DNA of 64,000 nucleotides from Streptomyces zhaozhouensis. Its GTDB lineage: Bacteria > Actinomycetota > Actinomycetes > Streptomycetales > Streptomycetaceae. The notes below the pieces were generated by a model. It saw only the letters and a program-made list of their open reading frames with translations. It was not told the DNA's origin and did no database searches. The stretch covers positions 45,820 through 109,819 of the forward strand of contig NZ_OCNE01000021.1 of NCBI RefSeq assembly GCF_900230195.1, in the 5' to 3' direction. Position numbers and translations under genes: made by a program. This document shows, piece by piece, positions 8,754 to 18,988 of this stretch. Within the stretch, counting starts at the first letter, position 1, and each line of letters begins with the position of its first letter.

Positions 8754-8810
8754 TTGTCGGTCGCCACCAATTGTCGGTTGCTGCCTTTTGCCGGTGACCG
8801 GCACTATGCT
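8754..8810. promoter_or_regulatory. three in-phase TTGtCGGT repeats and -10 box between TetR and oxidoreductase genes
   Basis: TTGTCGGTCGCC, TTGTCGGTTGCT and TTGCCGGTGACC begin at 8754, 8771 and 8788, exactly 17 bp apart. A TATGCT -10-like hexamer at 8805-8810 faces the oxidoreductase gene. Repeats this regular just upstream of a promoter suggest cooperative binding of a regulator, most simply the divergent TetR protein. Confidence 0.5.
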
Positions 8811-8864
8811 GGTTCGGGGCAGGCCCGCCAGGGCCCCGCCGCCCCCGAACGAACGGAGCTTGCG

Positions 8865-9806
8865 ATGCGCGCCTGGACGACCGACCCCGAAGCCGTGGGG
8901 CACCTGACCCTCACCGAGGTCGCCGACCCGGAACCGGCGCCCGACCAGGCACTGGTCCGGGTGGCGGCCTTCTCCCTCAACCACGGCGAGGTGGTCCACG
9001 GGCTGCCCGCCGCGCGGCCGGGCGCGGTGCTCGGCTCGGACGCGGCCGGCGTCGTGGTGCGGGCGGCGGCGGACGGCTCGGGGCCGCCGGTCGGCACGCC
9101 GGTGGTGACGCTCGCCCTGGAGGGCGCGTGGGCCGAACTGCGCGCCGTGCGGACCGACATGCTGGGCGTCCTGCCCGAGGGGCTGGACCCGGGCGCGGCG
9201 AGCACGCTGCCGGTGGCGGCCGGCTCCGCGCTGCGCGGGCTGCGGCGACTGGGACCCATCCTCGGGCGCCGGGTACTGATCCTGGGCGGCGGCAGCGGCG
9301 TCGGCCGGTTCGCGGTACAACTGGCGGCGCGGGGCGGGGCACATGTGATCGCCAGCACCACCGACCCGGGCAAGGAGGCGGCGCTCGTGGCACTGGGCGC
9401 GCACCAGGTGGTGCGGGGCGCCGAGGGCGTCGAGGCGCTCTCGGGGGAGCCGGTGCACGGGGTGCTCGACATGGTGGGCGGCGACCATCTCGTCGCCGGC
9501 TACCGGGTGTTGGCGCCCGGCGGGGTGCTGGTCGCGCTCGGGCACACGGCCAGGCGCGGTGAGAGCTTCCGACCGGGGGACTTCGACGGTCCGCTGGGAC
9601 ACGACCGGTCGATCACCTCGTTCTACCTGCTCGACGACAGTGTCGGGCTCGGAGCCGACCTGAGCTGGATGGCACGGCTGCTCGCCGGCGGCGAGCTGGA
9701 GGCCGGCATCGGCTGGCGCGGCGACTGGTCACGGCTGCCGGAGGCGACGTCGGCGCTGGAGAAGGGCGCCGTGAACGGCAAGGCGGTGCTCGACGTGACG
9801 GGCTGA
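8865..9806 (+). CDS. zinc-type alcohol dehydrogenase-like oxidoreductase (MDR superfamily)
   Basis: 313-residue medium-chain reductase. It has an N-terminal GroES-like domain with GSDAAGVVV, a central Rossmann domain with GGGSGVGRFAVQLAARGGAHV (about residues 142-165), and the C-terminal ALEKGAVNGKAVLDV ending typical of quinone-reductase-like members. The structural zinc Cys cluster is absent, which favours an NADPH-dependent enone or quinone reductase over an alcohol dehydrogenase. The ATG was chosen because the homologous start pattern MRAW begins there and GGAG lies 9 bases upstream. Confidence 0.92.
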   Translation: MRAWTTDPEAVGHLTLTEVADPEPAPDQALVRVAAFSLNHGEVVHGLPAARPGAVLGSDAAGVVVRAAADGSGPPVGTPVVTLALEGAWAELRAVRTDMLGVLPEGLDPGAASTLPVAAGSALRGLRRLGPILGRRVLILGGGSGVGRFAVQLAARGGAHVIASTTDPGKEAALVALGAHQVVRGAEGVEALSGEPVHGVLDMVGGDHLVAGYRVLAPGGVLVALGHTARRGESFRPGDFDGPLGHDRSITSFYLLDDSVGLGADLSWMARLLAGGELEAGIGWRGDWSRLPEATSALEKGAVNGKAVLDVTG

Positions 9807-9930
9807 GCGACGGAACGGCGGGCGGCCGCCGGCACGGGCGCCGGCGGCCGGTGCCGGTGCCGGCGGCCGGCGCCGGCGCTCTGGTGAAACGCCGGAGCGA
9901 GCCGTGGAACGGCCCGGCTAGGGTGCCGAC

Positions 9931-10737
9931 ATGCCTCCCCACCTGCTGAGCGTCAACACCGGCCGCGCCGCCCCCGTCGCCAGGACCGACAACCCCGGCG
10001 GACTGACCGGCATCGACAAGCGACCGACCGAGGGCGGGATCGCGGTCGACGCGCCCGGCCCCAAGGGGACGGGCGGCAGCGGCCTCGCCGGCGACAGCGT
10101 CGCCGACCTCCGTCACCACGGCGGCGACGACCAGGCCGTCTACGCCTACGCCCGCGAGGACCTCGACCACTGGTCCGAGGAGCTGGGTCAGCCGCTGCAC
10201 AACGGCGTCTTCGGCGAGAACCTGACCACCGAGGGCATCGACGTCAACGACGTCAAAATCGGTGAGCGGTGGCGGGTGGGCGACACACTGCTGTTGGAGG
10301 CCACCTCTCCGCGCATCCCCTGCTCGACCTTCGCCGACTGGCTCGGCCAGCGCGGCTGGGTCAGGCGCTTCGCCGGAGCCGCCCTGCCCGGGGCCTACTT
10401 CCGGGTGCTGCGGCCCGGCACGATCCGGGCGGGCGACCGGATCGAGGTCGTGCACCGGCCAGCGCACGATGTGTCCGTCGCCCTGGCCTTCCGCGCCCAG
10501 CTCGGCGAACCCGCCCTGCGCCCCCGACTGCTGGCCGCCGGCACGGCACTCCACACCGAGCTGTACCGCAAGGCCGTCGCCTGGGCGGAGCCGGCCACGG
10601 CAACGGACACGACGGACAGGACGGATCCGGCGGATCCGGCGGAGCCGGCGGAGAAGACCGAGTCGGCGGAGCCGGCGGAGAAGACCGAGCCCGCGGAGCC
10701 GGTCGCGGCGACGGGCGCGGCAAAGTCCATCGGATAG
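9931..10737 (+). CDS. MOSC domain protein (YiiM type)
   Basis: 268 residues. A MOSC domain fills residues 1-205: LLSVNTGRAAPV at the start, LRHHGGDDQAVYAYAREDLDHW, the NGVFGENLTTEGID motif and the conserved cysteine in SPRIPCSTF. MOSC proteins act in sulfur transfer or molybdenum cofactor chemistry; YiiM relatives detoxify N-hydroxylated bases. The last 45 residues are a low-complexity Ala/Glu/Pro/Thr tail encoded by imperfect tandem repeats and are not part of the domain. TAGGGT seven bases before the ATG indicates a leaderless message. Confidence 0.88.
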   Translation: MPPHLLSVNTGRAAPVARTDNPGGLTGIDKRPTEGGIAVDAPGPKGTGGSGLAGDSVADLRHHGGDDQAVYAYAREDLDHWSEELGQPLHNGVFGENLTTEGIDVNDVKIGERWRVGDTLLLEATSPRIPCSTFADWLGQRGWVRRFAGAALPGAYFRVLRPGTIRAGDRIEVVHRPAHDVSVALAFRAQLGEPALRPRLLAAGTALHTELYRKAVAWAEPATATDTTDRTDPADPAEPAEKTESAEPAEKTEPAEPVAATGAAKSIG

Positions 10738-10831
10738 GTCGAGACGTACGGGACAGCCGAGACCGCGGACGTCTCGGACGCGGCGGACGCCACCGCCCGC
10801 TGACCCGGCGGTCGGGGAAGCGGGCCGGTGC

Positions 10832-12391
10832 TCAACTCCGCTCGGCGGCCCCCTCCAGCGCGGTGTCGATCACCCGCTGCGTCAGCCGGAGCCGCACGTA
10901 GACCGCCAGCGCCGCCAGCACCACCGCCGTCAGCAGCAGCGGGGCGCGCAGCGCCGCCTCACGCCCCCAGTGCGGCTCGACCACGGTGACCAGCAGCCCG
11001 CCCAACGCCGCGCCGAGCGGAATGGTGCCCCAACCGAGCAGCCGGTAGACGCTGTTCACCCGGCCCAGCAACCGGTCGGGTATGAGCGTCTGGCGGATCG
11101 TGACCGTCACCACGTTCCACAGGACGACCACGAACCCCAGCAGGCTCATCACCGCGCCGACGAGCCAGGCGTGGGAGGCGAGGCCGGTGGCGCCGAAGAC
11201 GCAGGACTGGACGACCACCAGCAGCAGCAGACTCCGCGCCCGGCCGAGGGCGCGCACCACCCGGGCCGCGAGGAGCCCACCCGCGAGCGCGCCGACGCCG
11301 GTCACCGAGGAGAGCAGCGCGAAGCCCACCGGCCCGAGGCCCAACACCTCCTGGGCGAAGAGCACATAGGTCACCATCGCGCCCTGCGAGGCCATGTTGG
11401 TGAGGGCCAGGGAGAGCGCCAGCCGCCGCAGCAGCTGGTGGGACCAGAGCCAGCGCACTCCCTCCCGGGTCTCCGCCCGCATCGAGGGGCGCGGCGCGGC
11501 ACGACCGGGAGCGGCACGACCGGGAGCGGCACGGTCGGGCGCGCCCTGCCCGGGTATCGGCCCGGGGGCCGTGCCGCCCGGGGGTGGGCCCGCCGGCCGG
11601 TCCGCCTCCCGCGAGGGCTCCGCCTCCGGCGAGAGCGCGGGCGCGGGCACGACGGGCGGCGCCGGCGGCCCGACAGGCGGGGCCGGCGGAACGACGGACG
11701 GGGCCGGTGGCACGGCGGGGGTCGGCGGGCCCGTCGCGGCGGCCCGGAAGGTGCCGCGCAGCGACAGCAGCAACACCCCGGCCAGCACGGCGGTCACCGC
11801 GTCGAAGGCGAAGGGGGCGGCGAGCGTCAGCGCGAGCAGCAGGCCGCCGAGCGGTCGGGCCAGAAAGTCGTCCGCGACGATCTGGGTGGCCATCAACCGC
11901 CCGTTGGCGCTGTCCAGTTGACGGCGCTCCACCAGGGAGGGGAGCAGCACCTGCGAGGTGTTGTCGAAGAGCACCTCGGAGAAGCCGAGGGCCAACGCGC
12001 AGCCGCAGAGCAGCGGCATCGTCATGGCGTCGAGCGCCACCAGCAGCGCGACGACACCGACGAGCACCGCGCGGGCACCGGTCATCCACACCATCAGCAG
12101 CCGCCGGTCCAAGCGGTCGGCCAGAGCGCCGGCCGGCAGGCTGAAGAGCAGCCAGGGCAGCCGGTTGGCCACCGCCACAAGCGCGATGAGAAAGGCCTGG
12201 TCCGTCAGGGTGCTCGCCAGCCAGGGGAAGGCGATCGCACTCGCGCCCTGCCCCAGGTTGGACACCGTGGCGGCCGACCAGAGGTGCCAGAACGGCCTTC
12301 CCAGCCCGCGTCGTTGCCCACCGCGCGCCTCGTTCGTCACCGCCCGTTCGCGGCTTCCGCTCGTCATGCCAGGCATTCTGCCCAACTTCAC
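10832..12391 (-). CDS. MFS transporter with proline-rich central loop
   Basis: 519-residue major facilitator of the 12-helix drug-exporter type, with N-terminal FWHLWSAATVSNLGQGASAIAFPWLAS and the loop 2-3 motif ALADRLDRRLLM. Between helices 6 and 7 lies an about 85-residue insertion of Pro/Ala/Gly repeats (PPAP, PGRAA), so it is about 100 residues longer than relatives. The GTG at 12391 has TATAGT eight bases upstream and may be leaderless; ATG 12367 (MTSGSRER) is the alternative. The cargo is unknown. It converges with the MOSC gene. Confidence 0.88.
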   Translation of the reverse strand: MKLGRMPGMTSGSRERAVTNEARGGQRRGLGRPFWHLWSAATVSNLGQGASAIAFPWLASTLTDQAFLIALVAVANRLPWLLFSLPAGALADRLDRRLLMVWMTGARAVLVGVVALLVALDAMTMPLLCGCALALGFSEVLFDNTSQVLLPSLVERRQLDSANGRLMATQIVADDFLARPLGGLLLALTLAAPFAFDAVTAVLAGVLLLSLRGTFRAAATGPPTPAVPPAPSVVPPAPPVGPPAPPVVPAPALSPEAEPSREADRPAGPPPGGTAPGPIPGQGAPDRAAPGRAAPGRAAPRPSMRAETREGVRWLWSHQLLRRLALSLALTNMASQGAMVTYVLFAQEVLGLGPVGFALLSSVTGVGALAGGLLAARVVRALGRARSLLLLVVVQSCVFGATGLASHAWLVGAVMSLLGFVVVLWNVVTVTIRQTLIPDRLLGRVNSVYRLLGWGTIPLGAALGGLLVTVVEPHWGREAALRAPLLLTAVVLAALAVYVRLRLTQRVIDTALEGAAERS

Positions 12392-12563
12392 CGACAGTGA
12401 CTATAGCTACGCTCCGTGAGTAGTCGCGCGACCCAACGCCGCGCGCCCCGTCGTGTGCGCCCGGAGCGCGACTCGCCGGTAACTTCTGTGAAGCTCGTCG
12501 GGTCGATCGGGAACGGCCGAGGACCATATGGACAACTGACACAGGATCGACAACGCTCGTACC

Positions 12564-13223
12564 ATGGCCGTCCCCGCGTCTCCACAACCCCCACACGCCG
12601 CACATCCGACGCACGTCCCCCCGTCGAGCGCGCCGCCGGAGCCGCCGGGCCTGCTGATCGTCTTCGTCGGACTGGTCACCCTTGTCTTCGGCCTCTCCAC
12701 CACCACCTGGATATCGCTCCAACTCGACGGCGGCAGCATGGAGTTGACGCTGAACGAGGTGGCGCGGCTGCTTCCCTCGGCCGAGCGCGGCACCGTGTTG
12801 GGCGGATTCGCCCACGTGTACCTCCAGTACCTCAGCTGGCCGACGGCGCTCTGCGCGGCGTTCGCCTCCGTGGCCGCCACATGGCCGCGCCCGGTGCGCA
12901 CGCCCCGGCGCGCGACAGTGCGGTTCGCGACCGGTACCGCGCTGTTCGGCATCGTCGCGACCGCCGCGCTGGCGTGGTCGCTCAACGGACTGGGGGTCGG
13001 GGAGGGCTACTGGACCGACTGCCGGGTGCTCGCCGGCCCCTGGGTGACGGGGATCGGGCTGGCGCTGATGCTGCTCGGCGTGCGCCTGGGCAACCGGCGG
13101 CACCGGCCGGCGCCCGGGGCCGCGCCCCGGGGAGCGGGCCGGCTCCCGGGCCCCGCGGGGGATCAGTCGACGCGCGCGCCCTCCCGCCAGACGGCGGAGA
13201 CCAGCGGCACGCCGGGGCGGTAG
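12564..13223 (+). CDS. conserved actinobacterial membrane protein of unknown function
   Basis: 219 residues with a Pro-rich cytoplasmic N-terminus and four predicted helices (about 30-50, 88-108, 118-140 and 150-172). They frame an outside loop with a conserved-looking ELTLNEVARLLPS segment. I do not recognise a family. The arginine/proline-rich C-terminus overlaps the 3' end of hutI by 61 bp on the opposite strand. Third-position GC supports the frame. Confidence 0.7.
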   Translation: MAVPASPQPPHAAHPTHVPPSSAPPEPPGLLIVFVGLVTLVFGLSTTTWISLQLDGGSMELTLNEVARLLPSAERGTVLGGFAHVYLQYLSWPTALCAAFASVAATWPRPVRTPRRATVRFATGTALFGIVATAALAWSLNGLGVGEGYWTDCRVLAGPWVTGIGLALMLLGVRLGNRRHRPAPGAAPRGAGRLPGPAGDQSTRAPSRQTAETSGTPGR

Positions 13224-14332
13224 GCGAGATGCACCGGGTCGGGCGCGTCCAGCAGCGCCAGGTCGGCCCGGCCTCCCGGCACGATCCGGCCGACGTCGGC
13301 ACGTTCCAGCGCGGCGGCGCCGCCCGCGGTCGCCGACCAGAGGGCCTCGTCGGGCGTCATCCCCATCTCCCGCACGGCGACGGCCAGGCAGAACGGCATC
13401 GAACTGGTGAAGGACGAGCCGGGGTTGCAGTCCGTGGCGAGCGCGACCACGACACCGGCGTCCAGCAGCCGGCGCGCGTCGGGGTAGGGCGAGCGGGTGG
13501 AGAACTCGCAGCCCGGCAGCAGCGTCGCGACGGTCGGGCCGTCGGCGAGCGCCGCCACGTCCGCGTCGGTCAGATGGGTGCAGTGGTCGGCTGAGGCGGC
13601 GCCCAGTTCCACGGCGAGCGCGACGCCGGGGCCGGGGCCCAGCTGGTTGGCGTGGACCCGGGGCCGCAGCCCCCTGGCACGACCGGCGAGCAGCACCGCG
13701 CGCGCCTGGTCGGCACCGAACGCGCCGCGCTCGCAGAACACGTCGACCCAACGGGCGTGCGGCGCGCAGGCGTCCAGCATCGGCCCGGTCACCAGGTCGA
13801 CATAGCCGGCGGGGTCGTCGCGGTACTCGGGGGCGACGATGTGGGCGCCGAGAAAGGTGACCTCGTCGAGCTGTTCCGCGGCGATCCGCAGCGCCCTCGC
13901 CTCGTCGCGGACGGTGAGGCCGTAGCCGGACTTGGTCTCGACCGTGGTGGTGCCCTGCCGCGCCATCTCCCGGCGGAAGTGGGCGAGCCGGGCGGCCAGT
14001 TCGTCGTCGGGGGCGGCACGGGTGGCGGCCACGGTGGTGGCGATGCCGCCCGCCTCGTAGGGCTCGCCCGACATCCGGGCGTGGAACTCGGCGGTGCGGT
14101 CCCCGGCGAAGAGCAGGTGCGCGTGGGAGTCGACGAAGCCCGGGATCACGCTTCGACCGGCCGCGTCGATGTGACTGTCAGTGGCGGGTGCTCTACTGGA
14201 CGCACCGATCCAGACGACGCGGTCGTCCTCGATCACGAGGGCCGCGTCCTGGAGTCGGCCGAGGGGTCCGGTGCCGAGGGAGGGATCGTTGGTGACCAGG
14301 GTGTTGATGTGGGTGAGGACGGTGCTGGGCAT
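13163..14332 (-). CDS. hutI: imidazolonepropionase HutI
   Basis: 389-residue amidohydrolase that opens the imidazolone ring to N-formimidoyl-L-glutamate, step 3 of histidine degradation. The metal motif HxH is in VDSHAHLLF (His70 and His72), with later ligands in FLGAHIVAPEY and DCNPGSSFTSSMP. Length matches the family. It is the last gene of the hutU-M20-hutF-hutI group, following hutF by 78 bp. Confidence 0.96.
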   Translation of the reverse strand: MPSTVLTHINTLVTNDPSLGTGPLGRLQDAALVIEDDRVVWIGASSRAPATDSHIDAAGRSVIPGFVDSHAHLLFAGDRTAEFHARMSGEPYEAGGIATTVAATRAAPDDELAARLAHFRREMARQGTTTVETKSGYGLTVRDEARALRIAAEQLDEVTFLGAHIVAPEYRDDPAGYVDLVTGPMLDACAPHARWVDVFCERGAFGADQARAVLLAGRARGLRPRVHANQLGPGPGVALAVELGAASADHCTHLTDADVAALADGPTVATLLPGCEFSTRSPYPDARRLLDAGVVVALATDCNPGSSFTSSMPFCLAVAVREMGMTPDEALWSATAGGAAALERADVGRIVPGGRADLALLDAPDPVHLAYRPGVPLVSAVWREGARVD

Positions 14333-14410
14333 CGGGGGCGGCTCCCGGTGGGCTGGGGCGGCGGTGGACGGGCGGTGCTGCGGGGACCGGCGCGCGCTGC
14401 GCGGGGCCCG

Positions 14411-15763
14411 TCAGCGTCGGGCGCCCAGCGCCTCGACGGCACGGCGCAGCGCGCGGGGCGGGTCGGGGACGAGCTGGTGGTTGCCGTGGCGGACGATGTG
14501 CCGGCCGCCCACCACGGTGTGCCGCACGTCGGCGCCCGTGGCGGCGAAGATCACCGCCTCGGCGGCGAGCCGGGGCGGCGGCCCCGCCGTCCGCACCGTG
14601 TCCAGGGAGACGGTGGTGAAGTCGGCGAGCGCACCGACCTCCAGCCGGCCCGCCTCCGGCCAGCCGAGCGCGGCATGGCCGTTCTCGGTGGCGGTGCGCA
14701 GCAGCTGGTCGGCGGTGAAGTGGCCCCTGGCCCGGGTGCGGACCCGCTCTCCCAGCTCGACGGCCCTGGCCTCCTCGAAGAGGTCGATGACCGCGTGGCT
14801 GTCGCTGCCCAGGCTCAACGGGCAGCCGGAGTCCCGCAGTCGCACGGCGGGGCCGATCCCGTCGGCGAGGTCGCGTTCTGTGGTGGGGCACAGGCAGGCG
14901 CCGGTGCCGGCCCCGCCGAGGAGGGCGAGATCGCCCGGCTCAAGATGGGTCGCGTGCACGGCGGTGGTGGCCCTGGTCAGCACCCCGTGATCCGCGAGCA
15001 GCCGGGTGGGAGTGGCGCCGTGGGCGGCCAGACACTCCTCGTTCTCTCTCGGCTGCTCGGAGAGGTGGACATGGAGCGGCGCCCCACGGCGGCCCGCCCA
15101 GTCGGCCACCGTGGTCAGCGCCTCGGCCGGCACGGCCCGCACGGAGTGGATCGCGGCGCCGATCCGGGCGGTGTCGGTGGCGCGCAGGGCGTCGGCGCGC
15201 TCCGCCCAGGCGTCGGCTGTCCCGTCGGAGAAGCGGCGCTGGGGACGGTCGGGCGGCCGGCCGAAGCCGGAGGACAGATAGCAGGTGTCGAGGAGGGTGA
15301 TGCGGATACCGGCCTCGCCGGCGGCGGCGACGAGTGCCTCGGCCATCGCGTTGGGGTCGTCGTAGGCCGTGCCGTCCGGCTGGTGGTGCACATAGTGGAA
15401 CTCGCCGACGCAGGTGACGCCGGCCAGCGCCATCTCGGCGTAGACCGCGCGGGCCAGCGCGAAGTAGCCGTCCGGGTCGAGCAGGGAGGAGAGTTCGTAC
15501 ATGGCGTTGCGCCAGGTCCAGAAGGTGCCGCCGCCGACCTGGGCGGTGGAGCGCAGCGCCCGGTGGAAGGCGTGGCTGTGGGCGTTGGCCAGCCCGGGGA
15601 CGGTGACGCCCCGCAGCGAGACGGCGCCGACGGGCGGCGCGTCGACGCCGGGGCGCACCTCGGTGATGGAGCCGTCGAGAGCGGTGGCGATCACCACGCC
15701 CGGCTCGACGGTCCCGTTGAGCCAGGCGTGTTCGGCCCAGTACGTCTGGGCGGTCAGCGACAT
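14411..15763 (-). CDS. hutF: formimidoylglutamate deiminase HutF
   Basis: 450-residue amidohydrolase that releases ammonia from N-formimidoyl-L-glutamate to give N-formyl-L-glutamate. The metal motif NAHSHAFHRAL has His62 and His64, and the later HLSEQPRENEECLAAHG and GSDSHAVID segments are characteristic of HutF rather than guanine deaminase. The start MSLTAQTYW overlaps the end of the upstream M20 gene by 10 bp, so the two are translationally coupled. Its presence shows the deiminase (five-step) route, which needs a formylglutamate hydrolase next. Confidence 0.94.
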   Translation of the reverse strand: MSLTAQTYWAEHAWLNGTVEPGVVIATALDGSITEVRPGVDAPPVGAVSLRGVTVPGLANAHSHAFHRALRSTAQVGGGTFWTWRNAMYELSSLLDPDGYFALARAVYAEMALAGVTCVGEFHYVHHQPDGTAYDDPNAMAEALVAAAGEAGIRITLLDTCYLSSGFGRPPDRPQRRFSDGTADAWAERADALRATDTARIGAAIHSVRAVPAEALTTVADWAGRRGAPLHVHLSEQPRENEECLAAHGATPTRLLADHGVLTRATTAVHATHLEPGDLALLGGAGTGACLCPTTERDLADGIGPAVRLRDSGCPLSLGSDSHAVIDLFEEARAVELGERVRTRARGHFTADQLLRTATENGHAALGWPEAGRLEVGALADFTTVSLDTVRTAGPPPRLAAEAVIFAATGADVRHTVVGGRHIVRHGNHQLVPDPPRALRRAVEALGARR

Positions 15764-16997
15764 ACCAGCCCCTCCAGTACCTCGGCGAGTGCGGCGACCC
15801 CGGCCAGGCAGTCGCGCGGGTCGGCGTGTTCGGCGGGGGCGTGGGAGACCCCCGTGGGGTTGCGGACGTAGAGCATCGCCGTGGGCAGGACGGCGGAGAG
15901 CACCCCCGCGTCGTGGCCGGCGCCGGTGGGCAGCACGGGCGCGTCGTCCAGCAGGGCGGCCATGCGGTCGCGCAGGGCGGGGGTGAACCACTGTGCGGCC
16001 GTGTGGGATTCGCGGACCACGGAGAGTTCGACGCCGTCCCTGGCGGCACGCTCCCGGGCGCCGTCCTCGACGGCGGAGACCAGCCGGTCCAGGGTCTCCC
16101 CGTCCGGCGCCCTGGCGTCGAGCCAGCCGGTGACCCGGCCGGGGACGGCGTTGACGCCGCCCGGTTCGACGGTGACCTTGCCGAAGGTGGCGAGCGCCTC
16201 CGCGAGCCTGGCCCGCTTGCGGGCCGCGAGCACGGTGTGGGCGAAGGTCAGCATCGGGTCCTTGCGGTCCTTCAGCCGGGTGGTGCCGGCGTGGTTGGCC
16301 TCCCCGGTGAAGTCGAAGCGCCAGCGGCCGTGCGGCCAGATCAGCGAGCCGACACCCACCGGCCGCCCCAGGTCGGCGAGGGCGCGCCCCTGTTCGACAT
16401 GGAGCTCGACGAAGACCCCGACGCGGCCCAGCCGTTCGGGATCGGGCCCGATCCCCTCCGGGTCGTGGCCGGCCCGCCGCATGGCGTCGGCGAGGGTGAC
16501 GCCCTCGGCGTCGGTCAGCGCCCTGGCGCGCTCCGGTTCCAACGCGCCCACCGCCAGCCGGGAGCCGACGCAGGCCACTCCGAAGCGGGCACCCTCCTCG
16601 TCGGAGAAGGCGACCACCCCCAGCGGGCGGCTTCCCGTGCGCCCCCTGGCCCGCAGCTCGTCCAGCGCGGCGAAGGCCGAGACCACACCGAGCGGCCCGT
16701 CGAACGCGCCGCCGTCCGGTACCGAGTCCAGATGGGAACCGGTGACGACGGCGTCGCCCGCCGCCGGGTCGCCCAGCCAGGCCCACTGGTTGCCGTTGCG
16801 GTCCACCTCGTAGGTCAGCCCCCGGCCGAGGGCCTGCGCGCGGAACCACGCGCGCAGCTCCAGGTCGACCGGTGTCCAGGCGTGCCGGCGGTAGCCGCCG
16901 GTGCGCGGGTCGCGCCCCACCGGGGCCAACTGCTCCCACATGGCGGCGAACGGCGCGGCGCCGCCGCCCGGTTCGACCGCCGGCGCCACCGTCTCGC

Positions 16998-17001
<4 letters not shown>
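15754..17001 (-). CDS. M20-family amidohydrolase in the hut operon (candidate N-formylglutamate hydrolase)
   Basis: 415-residue zinc hydrolase of the M20 / allantoate amidohydrolase / N-carbamoyl-amino-acid hydrolase group. The motifs are GSHLDSVPDGGAFDGPLGV (His90, Asp92, Asp101), the EE pair in FSDEEGARFG (Glu135, Glu136) and HVEQG. Automatic pipelines call such genes allantoate amidohydrolase. Its place between hutU and hutF, overlapping both by 4 and 10 bp, argues for a histidine-pathway substrate, and N-formyl-L-glutamate is the missing step. That function is inferred from context. Confidence 0.9.
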
Positions 17002-18815
<1,814 letters not shown>

Positions 18816-18843
18816 GGCGCCTGCCTCCCCGATGTGGGCGAAA

Positions 18844-18880
18844 TATTCAGTCACTCTAGACGCTGAATACTTTTTCTCAA
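18844..18880 (-). promoter_or_regulatory. hut promoter with an embedded inverted repeat operator
   Basis: On the minus strand, TTGAGA (18875-18880) and TAGAGT (18853-18858) are spaced 16 bp and form a good vegetative promoter 31-60 bp before hutU. The arms TATTCAG (18844-18850) and CTGAATA (18863-18869) are a perfect inverted repeat (10 bp with one mismatch if extended). They flank the -10 box, so a bound dimer would block RNA polymerase. The cognate regulator is unknown; the RpiR gene at 20439 is the nearest candidate. Confidence 0.65.
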
Positions 18881-18988
18881 CAGTGCTCCTTTTCTCCCCG
18901 GGAACCGCCCCGGCCCCGCACGGATCTCCCCGAGCCTTCCCGGAGACCGGCACCGCACGCGGGGCCCCGGCCGTGTTTGGCTGGACGC

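Noticed and set aside
10959..13751. A 930-codon open frame on the minus strand across the MFS and membrane protein genes
   Set aside because: It is a shifted-frame shadow in high-GC sequence, made of Arg/Ala/Gly runs with no domain.
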